Positions 1 to 8,920 are shown, counted from the first letter of the stretch. The stretch: 23,911 nucleotides of DNA from Thermoplasmata archaeon (GCA_021811525.1 JAJZOK010000107.1:1-23911), one strand, 5' to 3'. Numbers and translations are program-made. Notes: generated by a model not told the origin, from the sequence alone.

Positions 1-30
1 ATTTTCAACATACTCAAACGAGACTTTCAT
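1..30 (-). CDS. Start of an unidentified minus-strand gene, cut by the window edge
   Basis: An ATG at 30 on the minus strand opens a frame that stays open to the edge (MKVSFEYVEN). A TATA-like stretch on the minus strand at 51-58 is centred about 24 nt before the ATG, close to the spacing of other leaderless genes in this window. Only ten codons are visible, so no family can be named and the frame could be chance. Confidence 0.35.
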   Translation of the reverse strand, partial: MKVSFEYVEN

Positions 31-60
31 GCCCTCAAAGATTGTAAAATTGTATTTAGA

Positions 61-78
61 GTTTGGGAGGTCCCAAAC
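61..78 (-). terminator. Hairpin after the DUF1641 gene
   Basis: A perfect 7-bp stem (GTTTGGG / CCCAAAC) with a 4-nt loop lies 15 nt beyond the stop of the minus-strand DUF1641 gene and before the promoter-like sequence of the next minus gene. There is no long T-run directly after it, so termination is inferred from position and structure only. Confidence 0.4.
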
Positions 79-93
79 CGGCTTAAAAATAGT

Positions 94-594
94 TTACTCT
101 TCAGGGACCTTTCTAAGTGCACTGCCAATAGCTTTAAGCGCGTAAAGGGCAGCTGTCAGACCCGCTGAAATATCGGGATCCTTGACCATGGCGTACAACC
201 TGAGTAAGGATGTAGCCTCCGGATTCTTTGCACCACTGACCATTCCATCCCAAAGTTCATCGCTGTTAAACAGTATGGCTTTTATTGCATCAGATGCTTT
301 TTCGCTGGAAAGAGAGTGTGAAAGTGCTGAAACAACATTCATGGTCTTTACAAACCCATAGAGGAAATCCCGGGAAGTGAGGAAGTTCGAAAGAAACTCA
401 ATGTCGCTTGGCAGGAATTCCGATGACAGGTTTTCCAGTGCTGAGATTAGACCTGAGTCCTTCACTTTGCCAAAGAGGTTGAGAAGAGCCTCAAAGGAAT
501 CCCTGTTCTCAATGAGCCCCTCGATAAGGGGTTCAAGGTCATCCTGGTCATTTCCTGAACTTAACTTCTTTTTTCCTTCTGTTTTCTCTACCAT
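94..594 (-). CDS. DUF1641 family protein, partner of the SQR-like flavoprotein
   Basis: A 166-residue soluble protein with no signal peptide or membrane segment. The N-terminus is charged and low in complexity (residues 1-20); the rest is leucine-rich helix. The pattern through residues 30-160 (several L/I-x2-L repeats, 'ALYALKAIGSALRK' at the end) resembles DUF1641 proteins, which are often encoded beside sulfide:quinone oxidoreductases or formate dehydrogenase-like genes in archaea and bacteria. It starts 3 nt after the stop of the flavoprotein gene, so the two are almost certainly co-transcribed and translationally coupled. The biochemical role of DUF1641 is not settled; an accessory function for the oxidoreductase is inferred from linkage. 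It contains no cysteine or obvious metal ligands. Confidence 0.7.
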   Translation of the reverse strand: MVEKTEGKKKLSSGNDQDDLEPLIEGLIENRDSFEALLNLFGKVKDSGLISALENLSSEFLPSDIEFLSNFLTSRDFLYGFVKTMNVVSALSHSLSSEKASDAIKAILFNSDELWDGMVSGAKNPEATSLLRLYAMVKDPDISAGLTAALYALKAIGSALRKVPEE

Positions 595-597
595 AGT

Positions 598-1740
598 TTA
601 CACCATCCCTCTTACAATTGTGGAGAAGTACGTGTCATTGGACGTCCACCTGAGCATGAAATCGCCCTTGTTCTCGGTTATAGCCTTAATTCTGGTTTCA
701 GCGGTTCCAAGATATGTGAAAGCCCTGTCCTTTCCTGTGATGTTGATCTGAGGAGCGACTGACGTGTATTGGTCGTCTGAAAGACCGCCAACGGCATCTG
801 CGATAATCCTCGATGCAACAAAAGAAGCCTCGAGATACCCTGAAGTAGCAAGTTTGCTCTCAAAGAGATTGTTTGAGTCTCCAACAGCATAGGCTGTTCC
901 ATTGCCTTTCACAGTAAGTGTCTTGGGATCTACTTCTATATATCCCGTGTCCCCTGCAAGTCCGGACTGAGTCATGGCTTGCTGTCCCTTATGCGGTGGG
1001 ACAAGAACAAGCAGATTGTACTTGAACTTGGATTCATCAGCTGCATTTACTTCCTTGTTCTTCTGGTTCACTGAGGCGACAGTCACATTGGGGTGGAATT
1101 CAATCTTCTTTTCCTGAAGTTTATCCCTGATAAATCCTGTAAGGTTTGAATCGGTCCCTATATTTTCCGATGGTGCAAGATATGTAATCTCCGTCTTCTC
1201 TCTCAGCCCCTTTGCTGTCAGGAACGAATCAAGGAGAAATGCAAACTCATAAAGTGCCTGAGGGTACTGGATTGTTGTACCTGTACTGCCAATGACAACA
1301 TTTCCTCCCTGAAATCCCTTGAGGGTTTCCCTTAGCTCAAGGGCCTTCTGAAGATCGTAAAAATGCTTTGCTTCCCCACTGTATCCGGGAATTTCCTCTG
1401 GCGCATACCTGTTACCAGTGGCAATTACGAGGTAATCAGCCATATAGCTCTTCCCTGACTTCAGGAATACAATGTGTTCTTCCGAATTTACCCTGATAAC
1501 TTCATCATGGATATACTGGATCCCGCCATTTAGAAGAAACTCAACTGGCTTGACGCTTTTTCTGTAATTCTTATAGCCAAATGGAATGAATAGGCCATCA
1601 GGCTTGTAAAAATGCCTTGTAGTATTGCCTACCACCAATATTTCAAGTTCCTTTTCTGTTGCGTGGAATCTCAGTTTGTTGGCTGCTACAAGCCCTGATG
1701 GGCCGTCGCCAATCACTATAACTCTTTTAGCAACTACCAT
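598..1740 (-). CDS. SQR/NDH-2-like FAD flavoprotein lacking all cysteines
   Basis: A 380-residue two-dinucleotide-binding-domain flavoprotein. Residues 5-18 carry the Rossmann motif VIGDGPSG; 'YLVIATGNRY' and 'TAYAVGDSNN' are the second FAD signatures; 'LVLVPPHKG...SGLAGDTGYIEVD' is characteristic of sulfide:quinone oxidoreductase (SQR). SQRs oxidise sulfide to polysulfide at a cysteine pair and reduce quinone at the membrane. Here the segment that normally holds a catalytic Cys before the A-x-YEF element reads IQYPQALYEF, and there is no Cys anywhere in the protein, so sulfide oxidation by the standard mechanism looks impossible. It may reduce quinone from another donor. The open frame extends to 1800, but I chose ATG 1740: it is followed directly by the FAD motif and preceded by GAGTGA. 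It is first in an operon with the DUF1641 gene. Confidence 0.75.
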   Translation of the reverse strand: MVVAKRVIVIGDGPSGLVAANKLRFHATEKELEILVVGNTTRHFYKPDGLFIPFGYKNYRKSVKPVEFLLNGGIQYIHDEVIRVNSEEHIVFLKSGKSYMADYLVIATGNRYAPEEIPGYSGEAKHFYDLQKALELRETLKGFQGGNVVIGSTGTTIQYPQALYEFAFLLDSFLTAKGLREKTEITYLAPSENIGTDSNLTGFIRDKLQEKKIEFHPNVTVASVNQKNKEVNAADESKFKYNLLVLVPPHKGQQAMTQSGLAGDTGYIEVDPKTLTVKGNGTAYAVGDSNNLFESKLATSGYLEASFVASRIIADAVGGLSDDQYTSVAPQINITGKDRAFTYLGTAETRIKAITENKGDFMLRWTSNDTYFSTIVRGMV

Positions 1741-1765
1741 ATTAATCACTCTTTCAAATATCCGT

Positions 1766-1773
1766 GAATATGT
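1766..1773 (-). promoter_or_regulatory. TATA-like box of the SQR-like operon
   Basis: Minus-strand ACATATTC is centred about 29 nt before ATG 1740, predicting a transcript start only a few bases before the ATG. This is position-based and weaker than the other boxes listed. Confidence 0.3.
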
Positions 1774-1996
1774 TTCCATAGCCTGAAATCCAGGATCCAA
1801 ATTGGTTTCCCGATGTGCGATAACTGGTTGGCGACCCTGCTGCGGTCACAATCTCATGGTTGTAATTCAGGCTAATCCGCACTGCAAATCATCGTTACTT
1901 GTTATTAGAATTTTTTTGTTAACCTTTGAATTAATACGGGCTGGCAAGTCTCCTGAAAATGAAAATCATATTGCAACCCATTATCCAAATGGAAAG

Positions 1997-2004
1997 AATA
2001 AATA
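1997..2004 (+). promoter_or_regulatory. TATA box of rpoL
   Basis: AATAAATA is centred about 24.5 nt before the rpoL ATG at 2025, which suggests a leaderless or nearly leaderless mRNA. The rest of the divergent spacer (1741-1996) shows no RNA gene or repeat that I can recognise. Confidence 0.45.
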
Positions 2005-2024
2005 GTTATCTAACATAAACCTCC

Positions 2025-2324
2025 ATGGACTCCCAGCTAAGGGTTCTCAGCAAGGAAAAGAACACAATAACCCTTGAGATGCTCAATTACGACAACACAA
2101 TTCTCAGGCCACTAATAGATGAAATTCTGAAAGATGAGCAGGTAGAAGAGACAAGATACTACATAAAGCACCCGATTATTGACAATCCGGAAATATTTGT
2201 AAAGGTAAAGACCGGCAAGCCCCAGGCTGCTGTCAAGAGATCTATCAAGAGGCTCAGCAAGGTGTATGAAAACCTTGATGCGGATCTCACAAAAGAGCAG
2301 AAAAGACTTGCGGAATCAAGCTAG
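2025..2324 (+). CDS. rpoL: DNA-directed RNA polymerase subunit L
   Basis: A 99-residue protein that matches archaeal RpoL (the Rpb11/AC19 homologue) across its length: an N-terminal strand 'LRVLSKEKNTITLEML', the central 'HTLLN'-type segment here as 'YDNTILRPLIDEILKDEQVEETRYYIKHPIIDNPEIFVKVKTGKP', and a C-terminal helix that runs slightly longer than usual (residues 70-99). RpoL pairs with RpoD to form the assembly platform of archaeal RNA polymerase. The start follows a TATA box at leaderless spacing. The tRNA methyltransferase gene begins 4 nt after its stop, so the two form an operon. Confidence 0.93.
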   Translation: MDSQLRVLSKEKNTITLEMLNYDNTILRPLIDEILKDEQVEETRYYIKHPIIDNPEIFVKVKTGKPQAAVKRSIKRLSKVYENLDADLTKEQKRLAESS

Positions 2325-2328
2325 TTAA

Positions 2329-3297
2329 ATGGCAGGCACTTTTCTGGTGGAATTGCTCCAGGATATTCCTGAAGCACCCCAGTATGAACTCCAGTCTCTG
2401 AGCGAGACCGGTAATTTTGAAATTCTGAATAACTCTGGAGACTTTTTCCTTATCCACGGAGACTGGGGTAACCTCAAAAATGCAGCATATGTCAGGCGAG
2501 TTGTAAATGTCCTGTCCAGCGCCCCACAACTGGAAGGATTGGCGGCGCGTACCGTTCTCCCCGATGGTAAATTCTTTGTTCGATTCCAGGACAGCTCTGA
2601 TTGCCATAATTCAGGCATAGAACCAAGCATTGGCGATATGCTGGGAGGGAAGGGCAGGGTATCATTCAGGAACCCAGATTTTGTGGTCAGGGTATACCAT
2701 CTCGATAGGTGGTATGCTGGATTGGAGATATTCTCCGGAATAGGAAAGGAACTTCACGCGAGGAGAGCCCCAATGAGGCCGTTTTTCTCCCCTATATCAA
2801 TAGATCCAAGGCATGCAAGATTTATGGTAAATATTACAGGCACAAAAGACGGAGAAACCATCCTGGACCCATTCTGCGGGACTGGAGGGATTCTACTTGA
2901 AGCTGGGCTGATGGGCAGGAGAGTAATGGGTAACGACTGGTCTCTCCAAATGGCAACTGGTGCAAAACTGAACCTCAAGTATTTTGGCGTGAGGGATTAC
3001 CAAATAGGCAACGATGATTTTCTTAAAATGGATATCCGCGAACCCGTTGCTGCCATAGCAACCGACTTCCCTTATGGAAAGAATTCCCGCTTATCACAAA
3101 AGAATCTGGAACAGCTTTATGGTGACAGCTTTAAAAAATTCCATGCAATATTGACAGAAGGCAGAAGGGCGGTCGTAGTTGTTTCAGAAAGAAAACTACT
3201 TGATCTTGCGACAGATTATTTCCATATTGAGAAAGTCTTCCAGTTCCGGGTTCATCGTTCTTTAACAAGGTATTTCGCTGTGCTCAAGAGAAAGTAA
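2329..3297 (+). CDS. tRNA (guanine(10)-N2)-methyltransferase, Trm-G10/Trm11 type
   Basis: 322 residues. The N-terminal half (about 1-150) fits the THUMP/ferredoxin-like RNA-binding region of archaeal Trm-G10. The C-terminal half is a Rossmann methyltransferase: SAM-binding motif I 'LDPFCGTGGILLEAGLMG' around residues 179-196, an acidic 'GNDWS' turn after the second strand, and catalytic motif IV as TDFPYG (residues 245-250). Motif IV is DPPY in most relatives, so the first Pro is replaced by Phe. These enzymes methylate the exocyclic N2 of G10 in tRNA. The gene lies 4 nt after rpoL and probably depends on its promoter and on translational coupling. The family is secure; the exact tRNA position is inferred from family. 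Confidence 0.85.
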   Translation: MAGTFLVELLQDIPEAPQYELQSLSETGNFEILNNSGDFFLIHGDWGNLKNAAYVRRVVNVLSSAPQLEGLAARTVLPDGKFFVRFQDSSDCHNSGIEPSIGDMLGGKGRVSFRNPDFVVRVYHLDRWYAGLEIFSGIGKELHARRAPMRPFFSPISIDPRHARFMVNITGTKDGETILDPFCGTGGILLEAGLMGRRVMGNDWSLQMATGAKLNLKYFGVRDYQIGNDDFLKMDIREPVAAIATDFPYGKNSRLSQKNLEQLYGDSFKKFHAILTEGRRAVVVVSERKLLDLATDYFHIEKVFQFRVHRSLTRYFAVLKRK

Positions 3298-3315
3298 CAC
3301 TTTGGTTACCTGCTG

Positions 3316-3325
3316 TATTTATATA
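3316..3325 (+). promoter_or_regulatory. TATA box of the grpE-dnaK-dnaJ operon
   Basis: TATTTATATA; its TTTATATA core (3318-3325) is centred 26.5 nt before the grpE ATG at 3348. Transcription would begin at or within a base of the start codon, giving a leaderless mRNA. Confidence 0.65.
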
Positions 3326-3347
3326 GAAGAACAAATTTACTTGTGCA

Positions 3348-3890
3348 ATGTCTGCCCAATCTTCGAAGAACAGCAAACTCAGGAATCCGCTGGCCGATGA
3401 AGCAGTCGCAAGCAGGGATAGAGCTCTGACTAGAGACCACTTGCGCCTGGTAAGGCTTGACAGGGAACTTACTGAAGCCAATGCACAGCTTGCACAGTAC
3501 AAGGAACTATACCTGAGGCAGAGGGCAGAAATGGAGAACTATTCCAGGGCGGTGGAGAGAGAAAAAACTCTCATATCAAAGAATGCCAGCAGGAATGTGA
3601 TAAAAGATCTGCTGCCACTTCTGGATTCTTTTGATTCTGCAATAAGAGCATCAAGGGGAGATGGAAACATCATCGCAATGCACACCCAGCTCATGAAAAT
3701 CCTTTCTGCATATGGATTTAGTTCCATGGATGCAAAGGGCAAAAAATTTGATCCTTATCAGCATGAGGTCATTGCAGTGAACCAGTCAAATGAAGATGGA
3801 ATAGTTCTTGAAGAAGTTCAGAAAGGCTATAAGTTGAATGAAGAAATTATCAGAACATCAAAAGTCATAGTTGGAAAAAAAGGTGAATAA
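3348..3890 (+). CDS. grpE: GrpE nucleotide exchange factor
   Basis: 180 residues. The first 30 residues are polar and probably disordered. Residues 32-75 form a long charged coiled coil ('[41 protein letters not shown]'), the dimerising stalk of GrpE. The C-terminal part has the typical '[16 protein letters not shown]', '[22 protein letters not shown]' and '[19 protein letters not shown]' blocks of the beta-domain that opens the DnaK nucleotide cleft. It is the first gene of the grpE-dnaK-dnaJ operon, with dnaK starting 2 nt after its stop. Archaeal Hsp70 systems are generally regarded as acquired from bacteria. Confidence 0.93.
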   Translation: MSAQSSKNSKLRNPLADEAVASRDRALTRDHLRLVRLDRELTEANAQLAQYKELYLRQRAEMENYSRAVEREKTLISKNASRNVIKDLLPLLDSFDSAIRASRGDGNIIAMHTQLMKILSAYGFSSMDAKGKKFDPYQHEVIAVNQSNEDGIVLEEVQKGYKLNEEIIRTSKVIVGKKGE

Positions 3891-3892
3891 GA

Positions 3893-5737
3893 ATGTCAAA
3901 GATCATTGGTATTGATTTGGGAACAAGTAACTCGGCTGCAGCAGTTGTCATTTCGGGGAAACCAACAGTAATCCCAAGTGCAGAAGGCGTTTCTATAGGG
4001 GGAAAGGCATTTCCAAGCTACGTCGCCTTCACAAAGGAAGGGGATCTCCTGGTGGGTGAACCCGCAAAGAGACAGGCACTCCTCAATCCGGAAGGGACAA
4101 TCTACGCTGCTAAGAGGAAGATGGGAACCGACCACAAGTTCAAGGTCAAGGACAAGGAATACACGCCTCAACAGATATCAGCATTCATACTCCAGAAGAT
4201 AAAGAGAGATGCTGAGGCCTTCCTTGGTGAAGAAGTGAAGGAAGCTGTAATTACAGTGCCGGCTTACTTCGACGACAACCAGAGGCAGGCGACAAAAGAT
4301 GCCGGGCTCATAGCTGGCCTAGAAGTAAAGAGAATTATAAACGAACCTACCGCAGCCTCCCTTGCATACGGGATTGACAAGCTCAACGAATCCCAGAAAA
4401 TTCTGGTTTTCGACCTTGGGGGCGGAACCCTTGATGTGACAATAATGGACTTTGGCGAAGGAGTTTTTGAAGTTGTATCAACTTCCGGAGACACTCACCT
4501 TGGTGGAACAGACATGGATGAGTCAATAATCAAGTACCTCCTCGACGACTTCAAGAGCAAGGAGGGCGTGGACCTCTCAAAAGACAAGAATGCATACATC
4601 AGGCTCAAGGATGCGGCGGAAAAGGCAAAGATTGAACTCTCTTCAACAACAACCACTGAGATAAACCTGCCTTACATTACAGCAACCCAAGATGGGCCGA
4701 AGCACCTGCAGCTTACTATGAGCCGGTCTAAGCTTGAAGAACTCATTAACCCAATCGTTGAAAGATGCAAGGCCCCTGTAGAGAATGCACTCAAGGGAGG
4801 GAAGCTCTCTAAGGGAGACGTAACCAAGATTATACTCGTTGGAGGACCCACTAGAATACCATTGGTGAGGAAATTTGTCGAAGACTTCTTCGGAAGAAAA
4901 GTTGAAGGGGGCGTTGACCCAATGGAGTGTGTTGCCATCGGTGCTTCAATACAGGGCGCAGTTCTTGCCGGTGAAATTAAGGACATTGTGCTTCTTGATG
5001 TAACTCCGCTTACTCTGGGAATTGAAACATTAGGTGGAGTGGCGACCCCACTTATACAGGCAAATACTACAATTCCCACAAAGAAATCACAGATATTCAC
5101 CACTGCCGGAGACATGCAGACAGCTGTGACAATACACGTAGTGCAGGGGGAGAGAGCCATGGCCGCTGATAACGTTTCGCTGGGGATGTTCAATCTTGTT
5201 GGAATTCCTCCTGCACCAAGGGGCATTCCTCAGATAGAGGTTACCTTTGATATCGATGCAAACGGGATCCTGAACGTATCAGCAACCGACAAGGGATCAG
5301 GAAAGAAGCAGAGCATTTCCATAACAGCATCAACGAAGCTGTCCCAGGAAGAGATAGACAAGATGAAAAAGCAGGCCGAGGAATTTGCAGAGCAGGACAA
5401 GAAGAAAAAGGAGGAAGTTGAAAAATTCAATGCTGCTGAGACACTTGCCTATACCGTTGAATCTACCCTGAACGATGCAGGGGACAAAGTGGATGAGGGT
5501 ACGAAGAAAGAAGTGAAGGACAAGGTCAAGGAACTCAAGGAAGCAGTGACCGCCAAGGATCTGGCAAAAGTTGATGCTCTGACTGAAGAATTATCTAAGA
5601 AGATACAGGAAATCGGCGCAAAGATGTATCAGGGACAGCCTGGGGAGCAACAGACCTCCCAGGGTGAGCAACAGCAAGCCCAGGGTGACAAGCAGGACAA
5701 TGAACAGACTGTGGACGCGGACTTCAAGGAAAATTAA
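3893..5737 (+). CDS. dnaK: Molecular chaperone DnaK (Hsp70)
   Basis: 614 residues. The ATPase domain covers about 1-350: phosphate-1 '[10 protein letters not shown]' (Ser where most DnaKs have Thr), '[20 protein letters not shown]', phosphate-2 '[13 protein letters not shown]', and '[16 protein letters not shown]' of the adenosine pocket. The linker and substrate domain follow ('[17 protein letters not shown]', '[13 protein letters not shown]'), then a helical lid and a Q/G/E-rich tail (about 583-614). It appears to lack the extra ATPase-domain loop of Gram-negative DnaK, as is usual for archaeal and Gram-positive forms. It binds exposed hydrophobic peptides in the cytosol and cycles with DnaJ and GrpE, its operon partners here. 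Confidence 0.97.
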   Translation: MSKIIGIDLGTSNSAAAVVISGKPTVIPSAEGVSIGGKAFPSYVAFTKEGDLLVGEPAKRQALLNPEGTIYAAKRKMGTDHKFKVKDKEYTPQQISAFILQKIKRDAEAFLGEEVKEAVITVPAYFDDNQRQATKDAGLIAGLEVKRIINEPTAASLAYGIDKLNESQKILVFDLGGGTLDVTIMDFGEGVFEVVSTSGDTHLGGTDMDESIIKYLLDDFKSKEGVDLSKDKNAYIRLKDAAEKAKIELSSTTTTEINLPYITATQDGPKHLQLTMSRSKLEELINPIVERCKAPVENALKGGKLSKGDVTKIILVGGPTRIPLVRKFVEDFFGRKVEGGVDPMECVAIGASIQGAVLAGEIKDIVLLDVTPLTLGIETLGGVATPLIQANTTIPTKKSQIFTTAGDMQTAVTIHVVQGERAMAADNVSLGMFNLVGIPPAPRGIPQIEVTFDIDANGILNVSATDKGSGKKQSISITASTKLSQEEIDKMKKQAEEFAEQDKKKKEEVEKFNAAETLAYTVESTLNDAGDKVDEGTKKEVKDKVKELKEAVTAKDLAKVDALTEELSKKIQEIGAKMYQGQPGEQQTSQGEQQQAQGDKQDNEQTVDADFKEN

Positions 5738-5754
5738 TCTGGCGGGGACCAGAT
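5737..5754 (+). promoter_or_regulatory. Hairpin between dnaK and dnaJ
   Basis: ATCTGG / CCAGAT form a 6-bp stem with loop CGGGGA, starting on the last base of the dnaK stop and ending 5 nt before the dnaJ ATG. It fills the 22-nt spacer where a ribosome-binding site would be expected and could tune dnaJ translation. No function is shown. Confidence 0.4.
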
Positions 5755-5759
5755 AATAA

Positions 5760-6866
5760 ATGGCCAAGGACTACTACGAGACTCTGGGGGTAGCAAGAAG
5801 TGCTACCCAGGACGAAATCAAAAAAGCATTCAGGGGTCTTGCAAGAAAATACCATCCAGATGCAAACCCGGACAATAAGGATGCAGCTGAAGCCAAATTC
5901 AAGGAAATTAGCGAAGCCTACGAAGTGCTCTCCGATGAAAGCAAGAGGAGAATGTACGATCAGACCGGGAGAGTCGATTTCGGTTCAGGAAGATCTGATT
6001 TCACATGGCAGGACTTCTCACATTTCAACGATTTCAGCGACCTCGGTGATGTCTTCAGGAATATTTTTGGCGGAAATTTCGGGTTCGGGGGCTCTTCTGA
6101 TTTTGCATCAGGATTCGGAAGGCAGGAAGAAAACCTCGATCTCGTCACCAATCTCAGGGTAACACTGGAAGATACATACTATGGCTCCTCAAAAAATATA
6201 AAATACAGGCGCAATGAAATATGTACACATTGCAAAGGTACAGGTTCTGACGACGGGAAGCTCAACACATGTTCAGCCTGCAATGGAACTGGCCAGCAGC
6301 GGGTTGTTCAGGGACAGGGTTTCTTCAGGATGGTTTCCGTTACTGTGTGTAACACTTGCGGAGGCAGAGGGAAGATTCCAAGCAAGCCATGCACTACCTG
6401 TAGAGGCGCAGGATCAGTTCCGGTTACAGAAAACCTGGAAATCCAGATCCCGAAGGGCTCTCCGGATCATCTTAGGCTCAGGGTGAAAGGCAAGGGGCAG
6501 TCAAACATGGGAAGGACGGGGGACTTATTTGTAATCCTGAATATCCAGGAACCAAATGGTATGAGGAGGATGAATGATGATATTTACCTCCAGTCCGAGG
6601 TTAGTTTCCCGGAAGCTGCGCTTGGTGCAGAGAAGGAAATTTCACTCTTCAAAGAGAAACTGACACTCAAAATTCCTCCTGGAACTCAACCTGGTGAAAT
6701 CTTAAGGATCAAGAATGCAGGGATTCCTCATGTAAATGGGCATGGCTCCGGAGACGTACTTATTGAGACTAAAGTAGTGGTCCCAAAACACCTCTCCCCT
6801 TCGCAAAAGGAGCTCATTGCAAAACTTGAAGAGGAAAGCGGCAAGAAGCACTCCTGGTTCAAATAA
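5760..6866 (+). CDS. dnaJ: Co-chaperone DnaJ (Hsp40, type I)
   Basis: 368 residues with all type I domains in order. The J domain (about 1-66) has HPD at residues 32-34, needed to stimulate DnaK ATPase. A Gly/Phe-rich region follows (about 90-118). The zinc-binding domain (155-218) has four CxxCxGxG-type repeats: [24 protein letters not shown] and CTTCRGAG. The C-terminal beta-sandwich domains contain '[17 protein letters not shown]' and '[21 protein letters not shown]'. It delivers substrates to DnaK. It is the last gene of the operon; a short T-run follows at 6872-6876. Confidence 0.96.
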   Translation: MAKDYYETLGVARSATQDEIKKAFRGLARKYHPDANPDNKDAAEAKFKEISEAYEVLSDESKRRMYDQTGRVDFGSGRSDFTWQDFSHFNDFSDLGDVFRNIFGGNFGFGGSSDFASGFGRQEENLDLVTNLRVTLEDTYYGSSKNIKYRRNEICTHCKGTGSDDGKLNTCSACNGTGQQRVVQGQGFFRMVSVTVCNTCGGRGKIPSKPCTTCRGAGSVPVTENLEIQIPKGSPDHLRLRVKGKGQSNMGRTGDLFVILNIQEPNGMRRMNDDIYLQSEVSFPEAALGAEKEISLFKEKLTLKIPPGTQPGEILRIKNAGIPHVNGHGSGDVLIETKVVVPKHLSPSQKELIAKLEEESGKKHSWFK

Positions 6867-6869
6867 GGG

Positions 6870-6879
6870 GCTTTTTCCT
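6870..6879 (+). terminator. T-rich tract after dnaJ
   Basis: A pyrimidine tract with TTTTT just beyond the dnaJ stop and before the separate uspA promoter. Archaeal transcription often ends at T-runs without a hairpin. Weak evidence. Confidence 0.3.
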
Positions 6880-6945
6880 CCTCATTGCTATTCTAATTGT
6901 CAAAATTTGGCAGGCAAAGTATGAATCAGGCTCATGAGACCGAAA

Positions 6946-6953
6946 CTTATAAA
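6946..6953 (+). promoter_or_regulatory. TATA box of the uspA gene
   Basis: CTTATAAA is centred 27.5 nt before ATG 6977, again predicting a leaderless transcript. This spacing favours ATG 6977 over the in-frame TTG at 6971. Confidence 0.6.
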
Positions 6954-6976
6954 TTGGCTTAAACCAATATTTGCCC

Positions 6977-7411
6977 ATGAAATTCCTTGTCGCCTTCGAC
7001 AATTCTGATGGTGCAAAGAAAGCCCTCAAATTTGCTATGAAGTTTAAGGGCATATCAGATGAGTACATAATTTGCTACATTTCACCCTTGGTAATGGGCG
7101 CTGGGCCCAACTTTGATGCATACGTACCACCTTCCCTATATAAGAAGAGCGACGAAACATCAGATGTAGTACTGAATGCAGCCAAGGAGCTGATAGAAAA
7201 GGAGAATGTCAATGCCACTTTCTTGAAACTTGATGCCCCTGGTGAGCAGATAGCCCGGGCAATGGCAAATCAGGCAAAGGAACGGGGAGTTGATATTATA
7301 ATAACGGGAACGAGGAAACTTTCGGGCTTCAGCAAGATGCTCCTTGGTTCGGTGAGTTCTGAAGTGGTAAAACTGAGCACTGTTCCTGTTCTAGTTGTTC
7401 CTCCGGAATAA
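6977..7411 (+). CDS. Universal stress protein, UspA family
   Basis: 144 residues from ATG 6977; an in-frame TTG two codons earlier is less likely because the TATA spacing points to the ATG. A single Usp domain: beta-1 'MKFLVAFDNSDGAKKALKFAM', the central helix-strand elements, and the nucleotide-loop region 'IITGTRKLSGFSKMLLGSVSSEVVKLSTVPVLVV'. ATP-binding Usps carry G-x2-G-x9-G-(S/T); here the second glycine is Lys (GTRK...GS), so nucleotide binding is uncertain. These small cytosolic proteins are tied to stress or metabolic adaptation, with few known mechanisms. The gene is monocistronic, with its own promoter. Confidence 0.88.
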   Translation: MKFLVAFDNSDGAKKALKFAMKFKGISDEYIICYISPLVMGAGPNFDAYVPPSLYKKSDETSDVVLNAAKELIEKENVNATFLKLDAPGEQIARAMANQAKERGVDIIITGTRKLSGFSKMLLGSVSSEVVKLSTVPVLVVPPE

Positions 7412-7420
7412 CTGGCAAGA

Positions 7421-7429
7421 TTTTTATAA
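7421..7429 (+). promoter_or_regulatory. TATA box of rps17e
   Basis: TTTTTATAA is centred about 27-28 nt before the S17e ATG at 7453. The T-run may also end the uspA transcript, whose stop lies 9 nt upstream. Confidence 0.6.
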
Positions 7430-7452
7430 GGACTACGTATTTCTGGACACCT

Positions 7453-7692
7453 ATGGGAAGCATAAGACCATCGAATATCAAGAGAATCGCAATTGAACTG
7501 GTAGAAAAGAACCAGGGAACATTCAACGTGAACTTTGAAAAGAACAGGGAAATACTGAAAACCTCCCTTTCAGGTGTCTCCAAGAAAACGCTTAACCTCA
7601 TCGCCGGATATGTTACAAGATATGTGTTGAAGAAACAGTCCAGGCTCAAGAAGGAGATCGAGGAAGGCACTGTGGCCCCTCCAGCCGCCTGA
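7453..7692 (+). CDS. rps17e: 30S ribosomal protein S17e
   Basis: 79 residues matching archaeal/eukaryotic S17e: 'MGSIRPSNIKRIAIELVEKN' at the N-terminus, 'FNVNFEKNREILKTSLSGVSKKTLNLIAGYVTRYV' through the helical core, and a short C-terminal extension. It is a small-subunit protein with no bacterial homologue, so it supports an archaeal origin for the window. It has its own TATA box with leaderless spacing. The thiolase gene starts 61 nt downstream. Confidence 0.94.
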   Translation: MGSIRPSNIKRIAIELVEKNQGTFNVNFEKNREILKTSLSGVSKKTLNLIAGYVTRYVLKKQSRLKKEIEEGTVAPPAA

Positions 7693-7753
7693 TTCTTACC
7701 TTATATCAGCAACAAACATATTATCAATTCAAGGCATCAGGCATAGTGATTTC

Positions 7754-8920
7754 ATGAGAAAGGTCTATGTCATTGCTGCTAAGAGGACTCCCATTGGAAA
7801 GTTCGGGAAGTCACTTTCAACACTAAGTGCACCTCAGCTTGGTGCCCATGTTATCAGGCAAATAGTTCAGGAGATTCAACTCCCGACGCAGTCGGTTGAG
7901 GAAGTGATCATGGGAAATGTTATCCAGGCAGGTGTGGGCCAGAACCCTGCAGGACAGGCATCAACCCTAGCCGGGCTTCCTGATGATGCCGTAAAGTACA
8001 CAGTGAACACAGTGTGCGCTTCTGGCATGCTGGCCGTAGAAAACGCATCAAGGGAAATAATGCTTGGAGAGCGTGACCTGATTATTGCCGGGGGAATGGA
8101 ATGCATGAGCAATACTCCCCTGCTGATGCCTTCAACAGCAAGGTGGGGCGTACGACAGTTACTTGACAAAGAACTGAAAATGCAGGATTCAATGCTTACA
8201 GATGGGCTCATAGACGCATTTTACCATGAACACATGGGTTATTCTGCTGAAGCCTCTGGCCACAAATTTGGGATTACGAGGAAAGAAGCGGATCAATTTT
8301 CTGTAAGAAGCCAGGAACTGGCCTTCAGGGCATGGGAAACCGGTGAATTCCGGGATGAAGTAATCCCCATGAAGGAACTTTCAAGAGATGAAGGGATCAG
8401 GACAACAAGCATTGAAGCACTTGGGGCCCTTCACTCAGCATTCTCTGAGAACGGAATTCTCACCGCAGGGAATTCTTCCCAGTTAAGTGATGGGGCATCT
8501 GCCCTGATTCTCGCCTCAGAAAAGGCGGTTAACAACTTTTCACTGAAACCAATAGCAGAAATCACAGGGTTCCAGGCCGCTTCACTTTCACCAAAGGATT
8601 TTGTGGAGGCCCCCGTCCCAGCAACAAGGAAACTCCTGGACCGGCTTGGAAAACCCATTGGCTATTTTGATTTAGTTGAGCATAACGAGGCATTCTCGGT
8701 TGCTTCACTGATTGTCCAGAGAGAACTAGGCATTGAAGATTCGAAGTTCAATGTCAATGGTGGTGCAATAGCTATCGGTCATCCGCTGGGTAACTCCGGT
8801 TCCAGGATCATGGTTACGCTCATCAATGCCCTTAAACACAGGAAAATGGAACACGGTCTCGCGACCATCTGCCACGGCGGTGGTGGAGGCCACAGCATAT
8901 CACTGGAGATGGTATATTGA
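7754..8920 (+). CDS. Acetyl-CoA C-acetyltransferase (thiolase)
   Basis: 388 residues, the usual thiolase length. The nucleophile is Cys88 in NTVCASGM. The second active-site set is also present: HNEAF (310-314), His343 in AIGHPLGNSGSR, and Cys373 in the terminal C-x-GGG-x-G loop, here CHGGGGG. The enzyme condenses two acetyl-CoA to acetoacetyl-CoA or cleaves it in reverse. It heads a three-gene set: the 3-hydroxyacyl-CoA dehydrogenase overlaps its stop by 4 bp and enoyl-CoA hydratase follows. Biosynthetic and degradative thiolases cannot be told apart from sequence alone; the company of the other two genes favours a beta-oxidation-like or crotonyl-CoA route over mevalonate synthesis. Confidence 0.9.
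   Translation: MRKVYVIAAKRTPIGKFGKSLSTLSAPQLGAHVIRQIVQEIQLPTQSVEEVIMGNVIQAGVGQNPAGQASTLAGLPDDAVKYTVNTVCASGMLAVENASREIMLGERDLIIAGGMECMSNTPLLMPSTARWGVRQLLDKELKMQDSMLTDGLIDAFYHEHMGYSAEASGHKFGITRKEADQFSVRSQELAFRAWETGEFRDEVIPMKELSRDEGIRTTSIEALGALHSAFSENGILTAGNSSQLSDGASALILASEKAVNNFSLKPIAEITGFQAASLSPKDFVEAPVPATRKLLDRLGKPIGYFDLVEHNEAFSVASLIVQRELGIEDSKFNVNGGAIAIGHPLGNSGSRIMVTLINALKHRKMEHGLATICHGGGGGHSISLEMVY

Noticed and set aside
1802..2005. 67-codon open frame in the rpoL upstream region
   Set aside because: Its translation has no protein-like pattern and it runs through the rpoL promoter.
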